A DNA stretch of 64,000 bases from NCBI RefSeq assembly GCF_000968015.1, contig NZ_LACH01000001.1:62001-126000 (forward strand). Direction: 5' to 3'. The translations under genes were made by a program, and so were the position numbers. Within the stretch, counting starts at the first letter, position 1, and every line of letters begins with the position of its first letter. Under the pieces are notes generated by a model. It searched no databases. It was given only the letters and a program-made list of their open reading frames with translations, and was not told the DNA's origin. This stretch comes from Pseudomonas fluorescens (GTDB taxonomy: Bacteria; Pseudomonadota; Gammaproteobacteria; Pseudomonadales; Pseudomonadaceae). Shown piece by piece: positions 54,594 to 62,342 of the stretch.

Positions 54594-55402
54594 TGCGCTG
54601 GATTTGTAAAGACGATGTCGAAGAATGCTTAAGCCAGGCGTGGCGTGATGCGGCAAACCTTGCTCAACAGACTTTACTTACTGAGCAGGACCCCATCAAG
54701 CGAAAAGCGATTCTAAAAAAATCTGCCTCATCTGATATCTGGCGATCTTTCTACGAGTTGCTTCCTGAAAATCTCAAAAAAAAATGCTGGTACTGCGAGG
54801 TTGATGATATTCGGGCGGACATGCCTGTGGACCACTTTCGTCCAAAAAATAAAGTTGAAGACGAGAAGGAACACTCAGGATATTGGTGGCTAGCGTACAA
54901 TTGGGATAATTATCGGTGCGCATGCACTTTTTGCAATAGCAGGCGTGTATTTGATGAGACCGAAGGTGGAAAAGCCTGCAAATTCCCCCTGTCCAATCCG
55001 CAAAGCCGCGCATTTACGCCAAATGATATCCAGCTTTTAACAAATGAAATTCCTGACCTTTTAGACCCGTTCAATCCAGATGATGAGAAGCTTCTCTGGT
55101 TTGATCGAGATGGAAAGCCAGAGCCTAAACCCGGAGCAACTGAAGAGGAGTGTCGCAAAGTGAAAAACTCTATTGATATTTTTCACTTACACGAAACACG
55201 AATTGTCAGATCCAGAAATAAGATAAGGCTTGAAGTTGAAAACTTCGTGACTAAAATTCGGCAAGGTCAAGACGTGCATCAAGCTAAGATAGCACTACGT
55301 AAAATGGTCCGGAACACCGAGAGGCTATCCCGAGCTGCAATCGTGTATTTACGACCACATCGTGATCTTCCGGAAGTAATGGAAATATTACAACTCGATT
55401 AA
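54593..55402 (+). CDS. HNH endonuclease, Septu PtuB-like
   Basis: 269 aa. A zinc-type HNH core: KCWYCE (about 64-68), VDHFRPKNKV (catalytic Asp-His, about 80), WWLAYNWDNYRCACTFCNS (second Cys pair, about 99-116). The spacing C-x2-C ... DHFRPK ... N-Y-x-x-A-C-x-x-C-N fits the PtuB/TIGR02646-type effector nucleases. N- and C-terminal helices have no match I know. It is translationally coupled to the ATPase gene. It would cut DNA or tRNA when released by the ATPase; which of these is not decided by sequence. Confidence 0.88.
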   Translation: MRWICKDDVEECLSQAWRDAANLAQQTLLTEQDPIKRKAILKKSASSDIWRSFYELLPENLKKKCWYCEVDDIRADMPVDHFRPKNKVEDEKEHSGYWWLAYNWDNYRCACTFCNSRRVFDETEGGKACKFPLSNPQSRAFTPNDIQLLTNEIPDLLDPFNPDDEKLLWFDRDGKPEPKPGATEEECRKVKNSIDIFHLHETRIVRSRNKIRLEVENFVTKIRQGQDVHQAKIALRKMVRNTERLSRAAIVYLRPHRDLPEVMEILQLD

Positions 55403-55579
55403 CCTATTTACTTTCGGCTTTAAACTTATATAGACCAAACTTAAATGCGTCGCCCCTTAAAGGTTTTTTCATTCGGGGGTGTTTGCACTTATTCCTGTTT
55501 TACTTAAAAGGATATTTTTTGGGATAGTACTTCTTCACTTCGAATAAAACCTGATGAAATACAACCAGTTAGGACTTTT

Positions 55580-55606
55580 TTCGACTCCTGGTGCCGCACC
55601 ATACAA
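55580..55606. repeat. attR of the tRNA-Thr island (degenerate)
   Basis: TTCGACTCCTGGTGCCGCAC then CATACAA, equal to attL except for one missing G. The deletion falls in the acceptor stem and would break a tRNA, so this is a relic copy free to drift. Confidence 0.9.
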
Positions 55607-55607
55607 A

Positions 55608-55645
55608 ACAAAGCCCTCGTAGAAATACGAGGGCTTTGTTGTTTC
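55608..55645. terminator. Terminator (original tRNA-Thr / SDR gene)
   Basis: Perfect 14-bp stem ACAAAGCCCTCGTA, loop GAAA. T-rich on both sides, so it works in both directions: for the leftward SDR gene and, before integration, for tRNA-Thr. Confidence 0.88.
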
Positions 55646-55680
55646 CGGGGTTTGAGTTTCTGTGTCCCCTAGGGTTTCGA

Positions 55681-56523
55681 TCAGTCGAACTCCGTCGATT
55701 CCGAAAGGTGCTCCCAAGCGTCGATTTCCGCCTGAAGGTGCGCAATCTTTTCGCGCACCAACCTCACTGCATCTTTACCCAGTAACAGATGAACCGGCGG
55801 TTTTTCCGCAGCCACCAGCGTCAACAACGCCTGCGCCGCTTTGTGCGGATCGCCGGCCTGCTTGCCACTTTTGTCTTCACGCGCCTTGCGGACCGGATCG
55901 AACACCGCGTCGTACTCACTCAATGTGCGACCCGAACGGATCATCGAGCGACCTGCCCACTCGGTACGAAACGAGCCCGGCGCCATGGCGGTCACGTGGA
56001 TGCCCAGACTTTCCACTTCTTTAGCCAGCGCTTCACTCACGCCTTCGAGGGCGAATTTGCTGCCGCTGTAATAGGCGATGCCCGGCAAGGTGATGAAGCC
56101 GGCCATGGAGGTGATGTTGACGATGTGCCCGCTGCGCCGCATACGCATACCGGGCAGAACCGCCTTGATCATTGCCACCGCGCCAAACACATTAACGTCG
56201 AACTGGTGCTGCAGCTCAGTCAGCGGCGACTCTTCTAGAATGCCCTCATGACCATAACCGGCGTTGTTCACCAACACGTCGATCTGGCCCACCTCGCGCA
56301 AAATATCGGCGACCCGCGGCTCGATCGCCGGAAAATCGGTGACATCGAGTACGAACGCTTTGGCGCGATGAGCATCTAGAGCTTCGAACGCAGCACGCTC
56401 GGATTTGCGCCGCACCGTCCCCACCACCGTGTGCCCCGCCGCCAGCGCTGCTTGCGAAAAAGCCAGGCCGAGGCCTGAACTGACCCCGGTGATCAGGAAA
56501 ACCTTGTAGACATGGATGGTCAT
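55681..56523 (-). CDS. SDR-family oxidoreductase (classical, with Tyr)
   Basis: 280 aa. The NAD(P)-binding TGVSSGLG and NNAG motifs are present, with Ser in VNITSMAG and the catalytic YYSGSK. The C-terminal extension of about 60 residues after the fold, with AEKPPVHLLLGKDAV, matches the oxidoreductase group often annotated as 'oxidoreductase, SDR (COG0300 type)'. The substrate is unknown. It is last in a leftward cluster of two SDR genes, a FrnE-like gene and a tautomerase. Confidence 0.87.
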   Translation of the reverse strand: MTIHVYKVFLITGVSSGLGLAFSQAALAAGHTVVGTVRRKSERAAFEALDAHRAKAFVLDVTDFPAIEPRVADILREVGQIDVLVNNAGYGHEGILEESPLTELQHQFDVNVFGAVAMIKAVLPGMRMRRSGHIVNITSMAGFITLPGIAYYSGSKFALEGVSEALAKEVESLGIHVTAMAPGSFRTEWAGRSMIRSGRTLSEYDAVFDPVRKAREDKSGKQAGDPHKAAQALLTLVAAEKPPVHLLLGKDAVRLVREKIAHLQAEIDAWEHLSESTEFD

Positions 56524-56588
56524 GGTGCGTTCTCCAAAAAAACGCCGTCGATATTGATCGACGGCGCTGTGGACAAGTCACTCAGGTC

Positions 56589-57299
56589 TTAGTGACCGGC
56601 GCTCTGACCACCATCGACGTGCAGGATTTCGCCGGTGACAAAGTTGGCGTTGTCCAGATACACAACCGCCTGAGCGATGTCGCTGATCTCACCCATGTGG
56701 CCGACCGGGTGCAGATTGCCCAGCGCTTCATGGGTTTCTTCGCCGTGCATCGGGGTCTTGATGATGCCTGGGGAAACGGCGTTCACCCGGATCCCGCGCT
56801 TGGCGTATTCAATCGCCAGGGACTTGGTCGCAGCGTTCAAACCACCTTTGGTCAGCGAAGCCAGTACCGACGGCACACCGTCAATCGCGTGGTCTGTCAG
56901 GCTGGTGGTGATGTTGACGACGTGGCCTTTGCCTTGTTTTTCCATCTCGTTGATTGCGAGTTGGGTGATGTAGAAGAAGCCGTTCAGGTTCACCGACAGC
57001 ACGTTGGCGTAGTCTTGCGCGGTGTACGCGGTGAACGGCTTGGCGACGAAGATCCCGGCGTTGTTGACCAGGGTGTCGATGCGGCCAAATCGTTCGATGG
57101 CTTCACGGATGACTTGCTGGGCGACTTCCGGGTTGCCGATGTCGCCCGCCACGGTGAGGATGTCCGGGTCGGTGGACGGTTTGATCGAACGCGAAGTGGC
57201 GACAACCTTGTAATCCAGATCACGGAAAGCCTTGACCATGCCGGCGCCGAGACCTTGGGAGGCGCCAGTAATAACGATGACTTTTTTCGAATTGCTCAT
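56589..57299 (-). CDS. SDR-family protein lacking the catalytic Tyr
   Basis: 236 aa from the ATG at 57299 (MSNSKKVIVITGASQGLG). The cofactor motifs TGASQGLG, NNAG and the C-terminal HVDGGQSAGH are intact, and Ser in VNITTSLTD can serve. But the active-site YxxxK is replaced: VPSVLASLTKGGLN has the Lys and an Ala four residues before it. Either the family uses another residue or it is a binding protein. It starts 44 bp from the FrnE-like gene. Confidence 0.85.
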   Translation of the reverse strand: MSNSKKVIVITGASQGLGAGMVKAFRDLDYKVVATSRSIKPSTDPDILTVAGDIGNPEVAQQVIREAIERFGRIDTLVNNAGIFVAKPFTAYTAQDYANVLSVNLNGFFYITQLAINEMEKQGKGHVVNITTSLTDHAIDGVPSVLASLTKGGLNAATKSLAIEYAKRGIRVNAVSPGIIKTPMHGEETHEALGNLHPVGHMGEISDIAQAVVYLDNANFVTGEILHVDGGQSAGH

Positions 57300-57342
57300 G
57301 ATGAACCTCAACTAATAAATGATGGTTTGAAAAAGTAAGTAA

Positions 57343-57999
57343 TCAGGCTTCGGCGGGGGCCTTCGCCATTTGTCTCAACATCTGTTCGTAGTACTCGACC
57401 GACTGCGAACCGGACACTAGGTGACGACCGTTAAGCACCATGGCCGGAACCGAATTGATGCCGCGCTGGCGGTAAAACTCTTCAAGCTCACGCACTTCTT
57501 TGGCAAACGCTCCGGACGCCAACACCTCTTGAGCAGCCTCCGCATCCAGTCCCGCTTCAACAGCCAGACTCACCAGCGTCTCGCGATCGCTCGGGTTCTG
57601 GCCGTCAGTGAAGTAAGCGCGCAGCAGGATTTTTTTCAGTGCGACCTGCCGCCCTTCCTGCAACGCCCACATCAACAACCGGTGAGCATCAAACGTGTTG
57701 TAGAAGTGGCTGCGTTTCTCCAGATCAAACTTGAAGCCGATGGCCTCACCACGTGCGATCTGCATCGCTTTGCCGGCGGCGACGTCTTCGGCGGTCCGTC
57801 CATACTTGCGCATCAAATGCTCGACCGCTTTTTCGCCGACTGCCGGCATGTCCGGGTTCAACTCGAAGGGCTTGTAGGTCAGCTCCACCGAAACCTCACC
57901 GGCCACGTTCTCGATCGCCTGCTCCAACGCCGTGGCACCCAACGCGCACCACGGGCACACCACGTCGGAGATGAAATCGATGGAGACGGACGCGGTCAC
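57343..57999 (-). CDS. DsbA-family oxidoreductase (FrnE-like)
   Basis: 218 aa cytoplasmic thioredoxin-fold protein without signal peptide. The active site is DVVCPWCALG, with cis-Pro in INSVPAMVLNG near the C-terminus. The helical insert (about 60-160) is that of the FrnE / 2-hydroxychromene-2-carboxylate isomerase-like group. It probably acts in disulfide exchange or in isomerisation. The start codon overlaps the tautomerase stop (four bases). Confidence 0.9.
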   Translation of the reverse strand: MTASVSIDFISDVVCPWCALGATALEQAIENVAGEVSVELTYKPFELNPDMPAVGEKAVEHLMRKYGRTAEDVAAGKAMQIARGEAIGFKFDLEKRSHFYNTFDAHRLLMWALQEGRQVALKKILLRAYFTDGQNPSDRETLVSLAVEAGLDAEAAQEVLASGAFAKEVRELEEFYRQRGINSVPAMVLNGRHLVSGSQSVEYYEQMLRQMAKAPAEA

Positions 58000-58217
58000 G
58001 ACTTGTCCTCCGCCTCTGCCAGTTGCCTGCGGTACTGGGTGGTGGTGATCCCGGCGTAGCCCCAGTTATCGGTGTCGACTTCTTCGATCACGATGTGGGT
58101 CAGGTGCGGATCCTTCTTCAGGACGCGTTCCAGGGTTTCAGTGATTTCGGCGATCACCTGAGCTTTCTGCTCAGAGGTAACGCCATCGCGGGTGATGCGT
58201 ACGCTTACGAAAGGCAT
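57996..58217 (-). CDS. 4-oxalocrotonate tautomerase family protein
   Basis: 73 aa. MPFVSVRITRDGVTSEQKA exposes Pro2 as the catalytic base after Met removal. The beta-alpha-beta fold of the family continues with VIAEITETLERVL and HIVIEEVDTDNWG. It would tautomerise small enol/keto acids; the substrate is not known. It is the first gene of the leftward cluster. Confidence 0.92.
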   Translation of the reverse strand: MPFVSVRITRDGVTSEQKAQVIAEITETLERVLKKDPHLTHIVIEEVDTDNWGYAGITTTQYRRQLAEAEDKS

Positions 58218-58575
58218 GAGGAATCTCCAAGTGACCTTCCCTTCGGAATGAATGGGTAGGCGTTGGAGCTCAATGTAGGAAGTTAGCTGGAGGGGATAAA
58301 GGTGGGGGCGGGAACATCATTAGTTACGTGATGTAATGAGCGCGGACGGAAGACATTCATCAGTCGAGCAAGAACCTGTGGCGAGGGGATTTAGCGAAAC
58401 GTCACACCGCCCCGTTAGGCTGCGAAGCGGCCCCAGCGTATTTTCAGACAGACTAAGTTGTCTGGATTACGACTGCTTCACAGCCGAACGGGGATAAATC
58501 CCCTCGCCACAAATGTGGACGCCCGCGCTTGAGTGAACAGTGTTACGAATCAATCGGGGCTTTTTGCATTCCGGC
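58218..58575. other. Gene-free stretch with a long inverted repeat
   Basis: The 358 bp hold the inverted repeat at 58377-58511 and should include the promoter of the tautomerase cluster near its left end; no promoter was clear. Confidence 0.4.
58377..58511. repeat. Inverted repeat (GTGGCGAGGGGAT type)
   Basis: TGTGGCGAGGGGATTTA at 58377-58393 is mirrored by TAAATCCCCTCGCCACA at 58495-58511. This is a second class of short interspersed repeat known in fluorescent Pseudomonas, unlike the GAGCAGGCTCGC type. Near its middle, AGGCTGCGAAGCGGCC is another short dyad. Confidence 0.85.
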
Positions 58576-59253
58576 TCACACCTCGCTGACTTCAAACACA
58601 AACGAAATCTTCCGACTGCTCGCACTCCACACATATCGAATGTGCTTGCCTTGCTTCGGAATAGTCACGGCCGGCGGACGAAACGCTGCGACACATTCAT
58701 GCCCAGACAGCCGAACGCTGTTGTAAAGCAGCCCCCACGACAAGGTTTCACGCAGTTGCCGGGCAAAGGCTTGTGACGGCCCGTAAGCGTCAGGATCCGG
58801 TTTGTGCAGTTCGGGGTAGTTTTGGCGGATGTCGTGCATCGGTTTGACGACTTTGTTGACGTAGGTGCGCAGGGTCAACTCGATGTCGGGCTCGTTGGTC
58901 GCGGCGAGGAAGCGTTCCTGGTGATAGCTCGTTTCGGCGATGGCGGCGGCCTGGCTGCTGGCGGCGTAGTAGACGCCGTAGGTGCCGTCGGTGAAGCGGC
59001 TGGTTTTACCGATGTGGGTGAACGCGGCCATGACCGGTGATGAGCCGGGGCCGGAGATTCGGTCTTCGGGCAGCACGCGGGAGAGCACGCCGGCTTCTTG
59101 CACCAACCGGTCGTTGGTCAGGGCTTCCAGGGCGTAGGCGGTTTGCAGGTCTTCGGGGTCGAGCACGTCTTCAAACAGGGTGATCGGGGGAAACGCGCTA
59201 TTGATCATCCGGTAAGCACGGTTCCACTCGGGGAGCGCTACTTCCGGGGCCAT
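58576..59253 (-). CDS. RES-domain toxin (NAD+ phosphorylase/hydrolase)
   Basis: 225 aa. RES family: Arg in WNRAYRMI (about 10-14), Tyr/Glu in YGVYYAASSQAAAIAETSYH, and Ser in GLLYNSVRLSG. These proteins deplete NAD+ when freed from their partner. It is encoded just downstream of, and overlapping by one base, an Xre/MbcA antitoxin gene. The catalytic pattern is complete. Confidence 0.92.
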   Translation of the reverse strand: MAPEVALPEWNRAYRMINSAFPPITLFEDVLDPEDLQTAYALEALTNDRLVQEAGVLSRVLPEDRISGPGSSPVMAAFTHIGKTSRFTDGTYGVYYAASSQAAAIAETSYHQERFLAATNEPDIELTLRTYVNKVVKPMHDIRQNYPELHKPDPDAYGPSQAFARQLRETLSWGLLYNSVRLSGHECVAAFRPPAVTIPKQGKHIRYVWSASSRKISFVFEVSEV

Positions 59254-59663
59254 CAGCCGCGGATACCATCGAGGTAGCGACGCACATCAGCGATGTCCAC
59301 CACCCGGCCGGCGAGCATATAGCTCAATGCGGATTGACCATTGAACGGTGCGGCGGTGTTCGGACTGCTGACCCATTTGTAGGCGCGGTCGCGGTTGTTA
59401 CTGAAGATGATGCTCAGGGCTTTGTGAATACCCATCAGGTAGGAGATGCGCTCCAGGGTGTCATGAGGGAGACGCACATTGGGCGGCAGGTGTTTGTATT
59501 TATAGAAGGTGGTGTTGCCGACTTTGCCCAACAGCGTGCGCTGTTCTTCGGCGGTGCAGCCCCAACGCTCCATCAGGTTGAAGAAGAACTTGAGCGCCAC
59601 ACGGCCGGCTTCCGGGGTGTCGAGCTCTTGGGGAGCCGTGCGGACGGGGGATGAAGTGGCCAT
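59253..59663 (-). CDS. MbcA/ParS/Xre-type antitoxin
   Basis: 136 aa from the ATG at 59663, after AAGGAG; a longer frame adds seven residues. An N-terminal helical DNA-binding domain is followed by the MbcA/ParS toxin-binding domain (about 85-136: ERISYLMGIHKALSIIF, YMLAGRVVDIADVRRYLDG). It neutralises the RES toxin and likely represses the pair. Confidence 0.92.
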   Translation of the reverse strand: MATSSPVRTAPQELDTPEAGRVALKFFFNLMERWGCTAEEQRTLLGKVGNTTFYKYKHLPPNVRLPHDTLERISYLMGIHKALSIIFSNNRDRAYKWVSSPNTAAPFNGQSALSYMLAGRVVDIADVRRYLDGIRG

Positions 59664-59810
59664 TGGAAGGACTCCTTCGGGCAAAGGGATATGCCTTCAG
59701 AGTAGTACAGATCTGAACATTCTTTCAGTTTTTGTTCGCTTGCGGATTTTCTAAGGCTTAGAGACGATCACGGTTTCCACGGTGAGCGTTGAGCTCTAAA
59801 TCGCGCCCAC

Positions 59811-59842
59811 AAAAAAGCCCCGAACCAGTCGGGGCTTTTCCT
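59811..59842 (-). terminator. oprD-family gene terminator
   Basis: AAAAGCCCCGA, loop ACCAG, TCGGGGCTTTT: symmetrical, with T-run on the minus strand after the hairpin. Confidence 0.88.
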
Positions 59843-59882
59843 TTCTCAGCCTTGCATCAGGCTTCGATGGTGCAACCGATCA

Positions 59883-61166
59883 TCAGAAAATGTTGATCGG
59901 GTAATCCACGAACACACGCACTTCATTACCGCTGGAGTTGTACTCACTCGATTTCTGCGAGACACGCAGGATCGAGCTGCGCAGTTTCACGCTCAGGTCT
60001 TTGGCCGGGCCGCTTTGCACGACGTATTTGAACTGGTTGAAGATTTCGCGCTCGGTACCGCCTTCGCTGGTGGAGGTGGTGATGTTGTCGCCGCGCACGT
60101 AGGCGAAGTTGTAGCTCAGGCCTGGAACACCGAAGGTGCTGAAGTCGAGGCCGTAGCCCAGCTGCCAGCTGCGTTCGTCTTCGGCGTTGAAGTCGGACCA
60201 GTAGGAGTTCGCCAGGTAGATGGTGTTGCCGCCGTCGCCGATGCGACCTTGATCTTTCTGGTAGCCGCCGTAGGGGTAGCCCAGGTTGCTGTCGCCGGTG
60301 CTGCGCTGGTGGGCGAGCGTGAACGAGTGCGCGCCGGTGGCGAATGTGGCGGCCAGGCTCCAGATTTTGTTGTCGTCGCCGGTGGCACCGCTTTCGTGGA
60401 CGTAGGAATCGTCCAGCTTGGTGCGGTAGCCGTTGAAGTCCAGGGTCAGGGACTGATCCTTGTCGATCGGGAACACATAGTTGGCGTTCACGTATTGCTT
60501 CTTCAACACGTCTTCGACGTCGGAGGCGTACAGCGCAGCCTTGAACTGTTCGGTGAACTGGTAACTACCGCCCAACACGTTGATCGACTTCAGGCCGCCA
60601 CTGTCATGGCCTTCAGCGCTTTTACGCGATTCGGCGGTGAAGCGACCGGCATTCAGTTCCAGGCCTTTGATCTCCTTGGAGGTGATCAGGGTGCCGGTGT
60701 AGCTTTCCGGCAGCAGACGCCCGTTGTCGTAGCTCAACACCGGCAGGGCTGGCATCTGGTCGCCGTAAGTCAGGACGGTGCTGGATACGCGGAATTTTAC
60801 CGCGCCACCGGCTTTGGCCAGGTCGCCGGCCGGGTTACCGCTGTCGCCTACCTTGAAGAAGTCGATGCCTTGGCCGCCGCTATGGCTACCACGGTCCAGG
60901 CGCAAGCCGTACAGACCGAAGGCATCAACGCCTACACCGACGGTACCTTGGGTGAAGCCCGAGGTGTAGGTGCCGATGGCAGCCTGACCCCATTCACGCT
61001 GGTCATCGTTGCCGTCTTTCTTGTCACGATTGATGTAGGCATTGCGCAGCAGCACTTTGAGGCTGCTGTCTTCAACAAAACCCTTGGATTCGGCCTGGTC
61101 GTTAGCCATGACCTGTGTAGCACTCAACATCCCCAGAGCGATCAGGCTGATTCGCTTGTTCAACAT
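59883..61166 (-). CDS. OprD-family outer-membrane porin
   Basis: 427 aa. The signal peptide MLNKRISLIALGMLSATQVM is cleaved near MAN. OprD marks are GFVEDSSLKVLLRNAYINRD, WGQAAIGTYTSGFTQGTVGVG, DAFGLYGLRLD and the C-terminal beta-signal ending in Phe (VDYPINIF). It is a substrate-selective monomeric channel with 18 strands for basic amino acids or small carboxylates. It stands alone; its substrate is not decided. Confidence 0.94.
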   Translation of the reverse strand: MLNKRISLIALGMLSATQVMANDQAESKGFVEDSSLKVLLRNAYINRDKKDGNDDQREWGQAAIGTYTSGFTQGTVGVGVDAFGLYGLRLDRGSHSGGQGIDFFKVGDSGNPAGDLAKAGGAVKFRVSSTVLTYGDQMPALPVLSYDNGRLLPESYTGTLITSKEIKGLELNAGRFTAESRKSAEGHDSGGLKSINVLGGSYQFTEQFKAALYASDVEDVLKKQYVNANYVFPIDKDQSLTLDFNGYRTKLDDSYVHESGATGDDNKIWSLAATFATGAHSFTLAHQRSTGDSNLGYPYGGYQKDQGRIGDGGNTIYLANSYWSDFNAEDERSWQLGYGLDFSTFGVPGLSYNFAYVRGDNITTSTSEGGTEREIFNQFKYVVQSGPAKDLSVKLRSSILRVSQKSSEYNSSGNEVRVFVDYPINIF

Positions 61167-61250
61167 GTTGTTCTTTTCCTTATGATCGGTTGATACGCAC
61201 TGTGTCGAACGGCTGAAACGGCGCTATCGCACTCTTTTTTCACCCCAAAC

Positions 61251-61290
61251 AAAAAGGCCCGCGCACGAAGAAATCGTGGCGGGCCTTTTT
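61251..61290 (-). terminator. Terminator of the second DsbA-family gene
   Basis: AAAAAGGCCCGC-(GCACGA..TCGTG)-GCGGGCCTTTTT with an inner CACGA stem, T-run on both strands. It lies between the leftward DsbA-family gene and the oprD-family gene. Confidence 0.9.
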
Positions 61291-61418
61291 GTTATTTTAT
61301 GAGTCATGGCGGTTAGCCACAGGCGCGGGGCGGATCCTAGCCGCGACCTTAACCATGTGTCAATTTCATGAATCGTCTGTAAATAGGTGAAAAACGTCTA
61401 AGAAATCACTTGTCGACG

Positions 61419-62090
61419 TCAATGGGCGCAGCCGTTCAGGCCACAGGCTTGAAGCTCCGATGACGACGCTTGTGCGGGAAGCGACTGACTCAGCCATGCC
61501 GCGAACGCTTGCGGCTTGCCGAGCCACGGGCCGATATCGATCAGGGTAAATTGGCCGTTGTGTTCCAGGGCGAAGGTCGGGAAACCCTGGCCGCCGACTT
61601 CGGCCAAGCGTGCTCGACTGTCCTTGATGTGGCGATCGGTTTCAGCTTCGTTGAAAGCGGCCTGAAACGCTTGCGGTTCAAGACCGATGTCTTTCGCGAG
61701 TTCTAACAACACAGCTTCATCGGCTATGCGTCGACCTTCCTCGTAATGAGCACTCTGCAAACGCCCCAGCAACTCCAGTCCGCGGCCGGCGATCTGCTCG
61801 GCTGCCAGCACCGCGGCAATCGGCGGTGCGGAATCGAACACCGCTGTCTCATCGCGCAGCAATCCTTCGAAATACGCCTCACCGAACGGCTGGCCGGTGT
61901 ACTCGGCAATGCGACGGTCGTGGGGCATCACGTAGTTGCGCAGTTGTGGCGAGACGGTCTGGCGGTTGGCGCCGGTCATCATGCCGCCGCCGTGGGCCAT
62001 CACTGGCAACACAGCCTGAGCGGCTTGCACCAGCGGTTTTGCGCCGTAGCACCAGCCGCATAAGGGGTCGTAAATGTAGTGAAGGATCAT
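61419..62090 (-). CDS. DsbA-family protein (CGWC type)
   Basis: 223 aa, cytoplasmic, with the thioredoxin-fold start LHYIYDPLCGWCYGAKP: an active-site CGWC. The helical insert and the cis-Pro strand QGFPTFALEHNG are typical of the group. The C-terminal tail ends in CGLNGCAH, three Cys/His that may bind a metal, and is not common to FrnE proteins. Role unknown. It is divergent from the siderophore receptor. Confidence 0.85.
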   Translation of the reverse strand: MILHYIYDPLCGWCYGAKPLVQAAQAVLPVMAHGGGMMTGANRQTVSPQLRNYVMPHDRRIAEYTGQPFGEAYFEGLLRDETAVFDSAPPIAAVLAAEQIAGRGLELLGRLQSAHYEEGRRIADEAVLLELAKDIGLEPQAFQAAFNEAETDRHIKDSRARLAEVGGQGFPTFALEHNGQFTLIDIGPWLGKPQAFAAWLSQSLPAQASSSELQACGLNGCAH

Positions 62091-62281
62091 AGGAAGACTC
62101 CGGCAGGGTGTAGGAAAACGAGATGCCGGCAGATTAGTCCCCCGCCCGTTTCTGAAAAATGCTGGAATGGCTTTCAGTCTGTTTCATGAATCGGTCGAAT
62201 GGCCTCACGGCCCCACTGTTGCCATCTCGACACAATTCGAAATAATCAAACAGCAAAACCTTTCAAGAATAATTAACGGAA

Positions 62282-62300
62282 GCAAATAGCAAGCATTACC
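62282..62300 (+). promoter_or_regulatory. Candidate Fur box
   Basis: GCAAATAGCAAGCATTACC agrees at 12 of 19 positions with the Fur consensus GATAATGATAATCATTATC, 42 bp upstream of the siderophore receptor. Confidence 0.45.
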
Positions 62301-62342
62301 ATTCGCAACCTCGAATTTCTCCACCCTTCGGATGCGCTTCAG

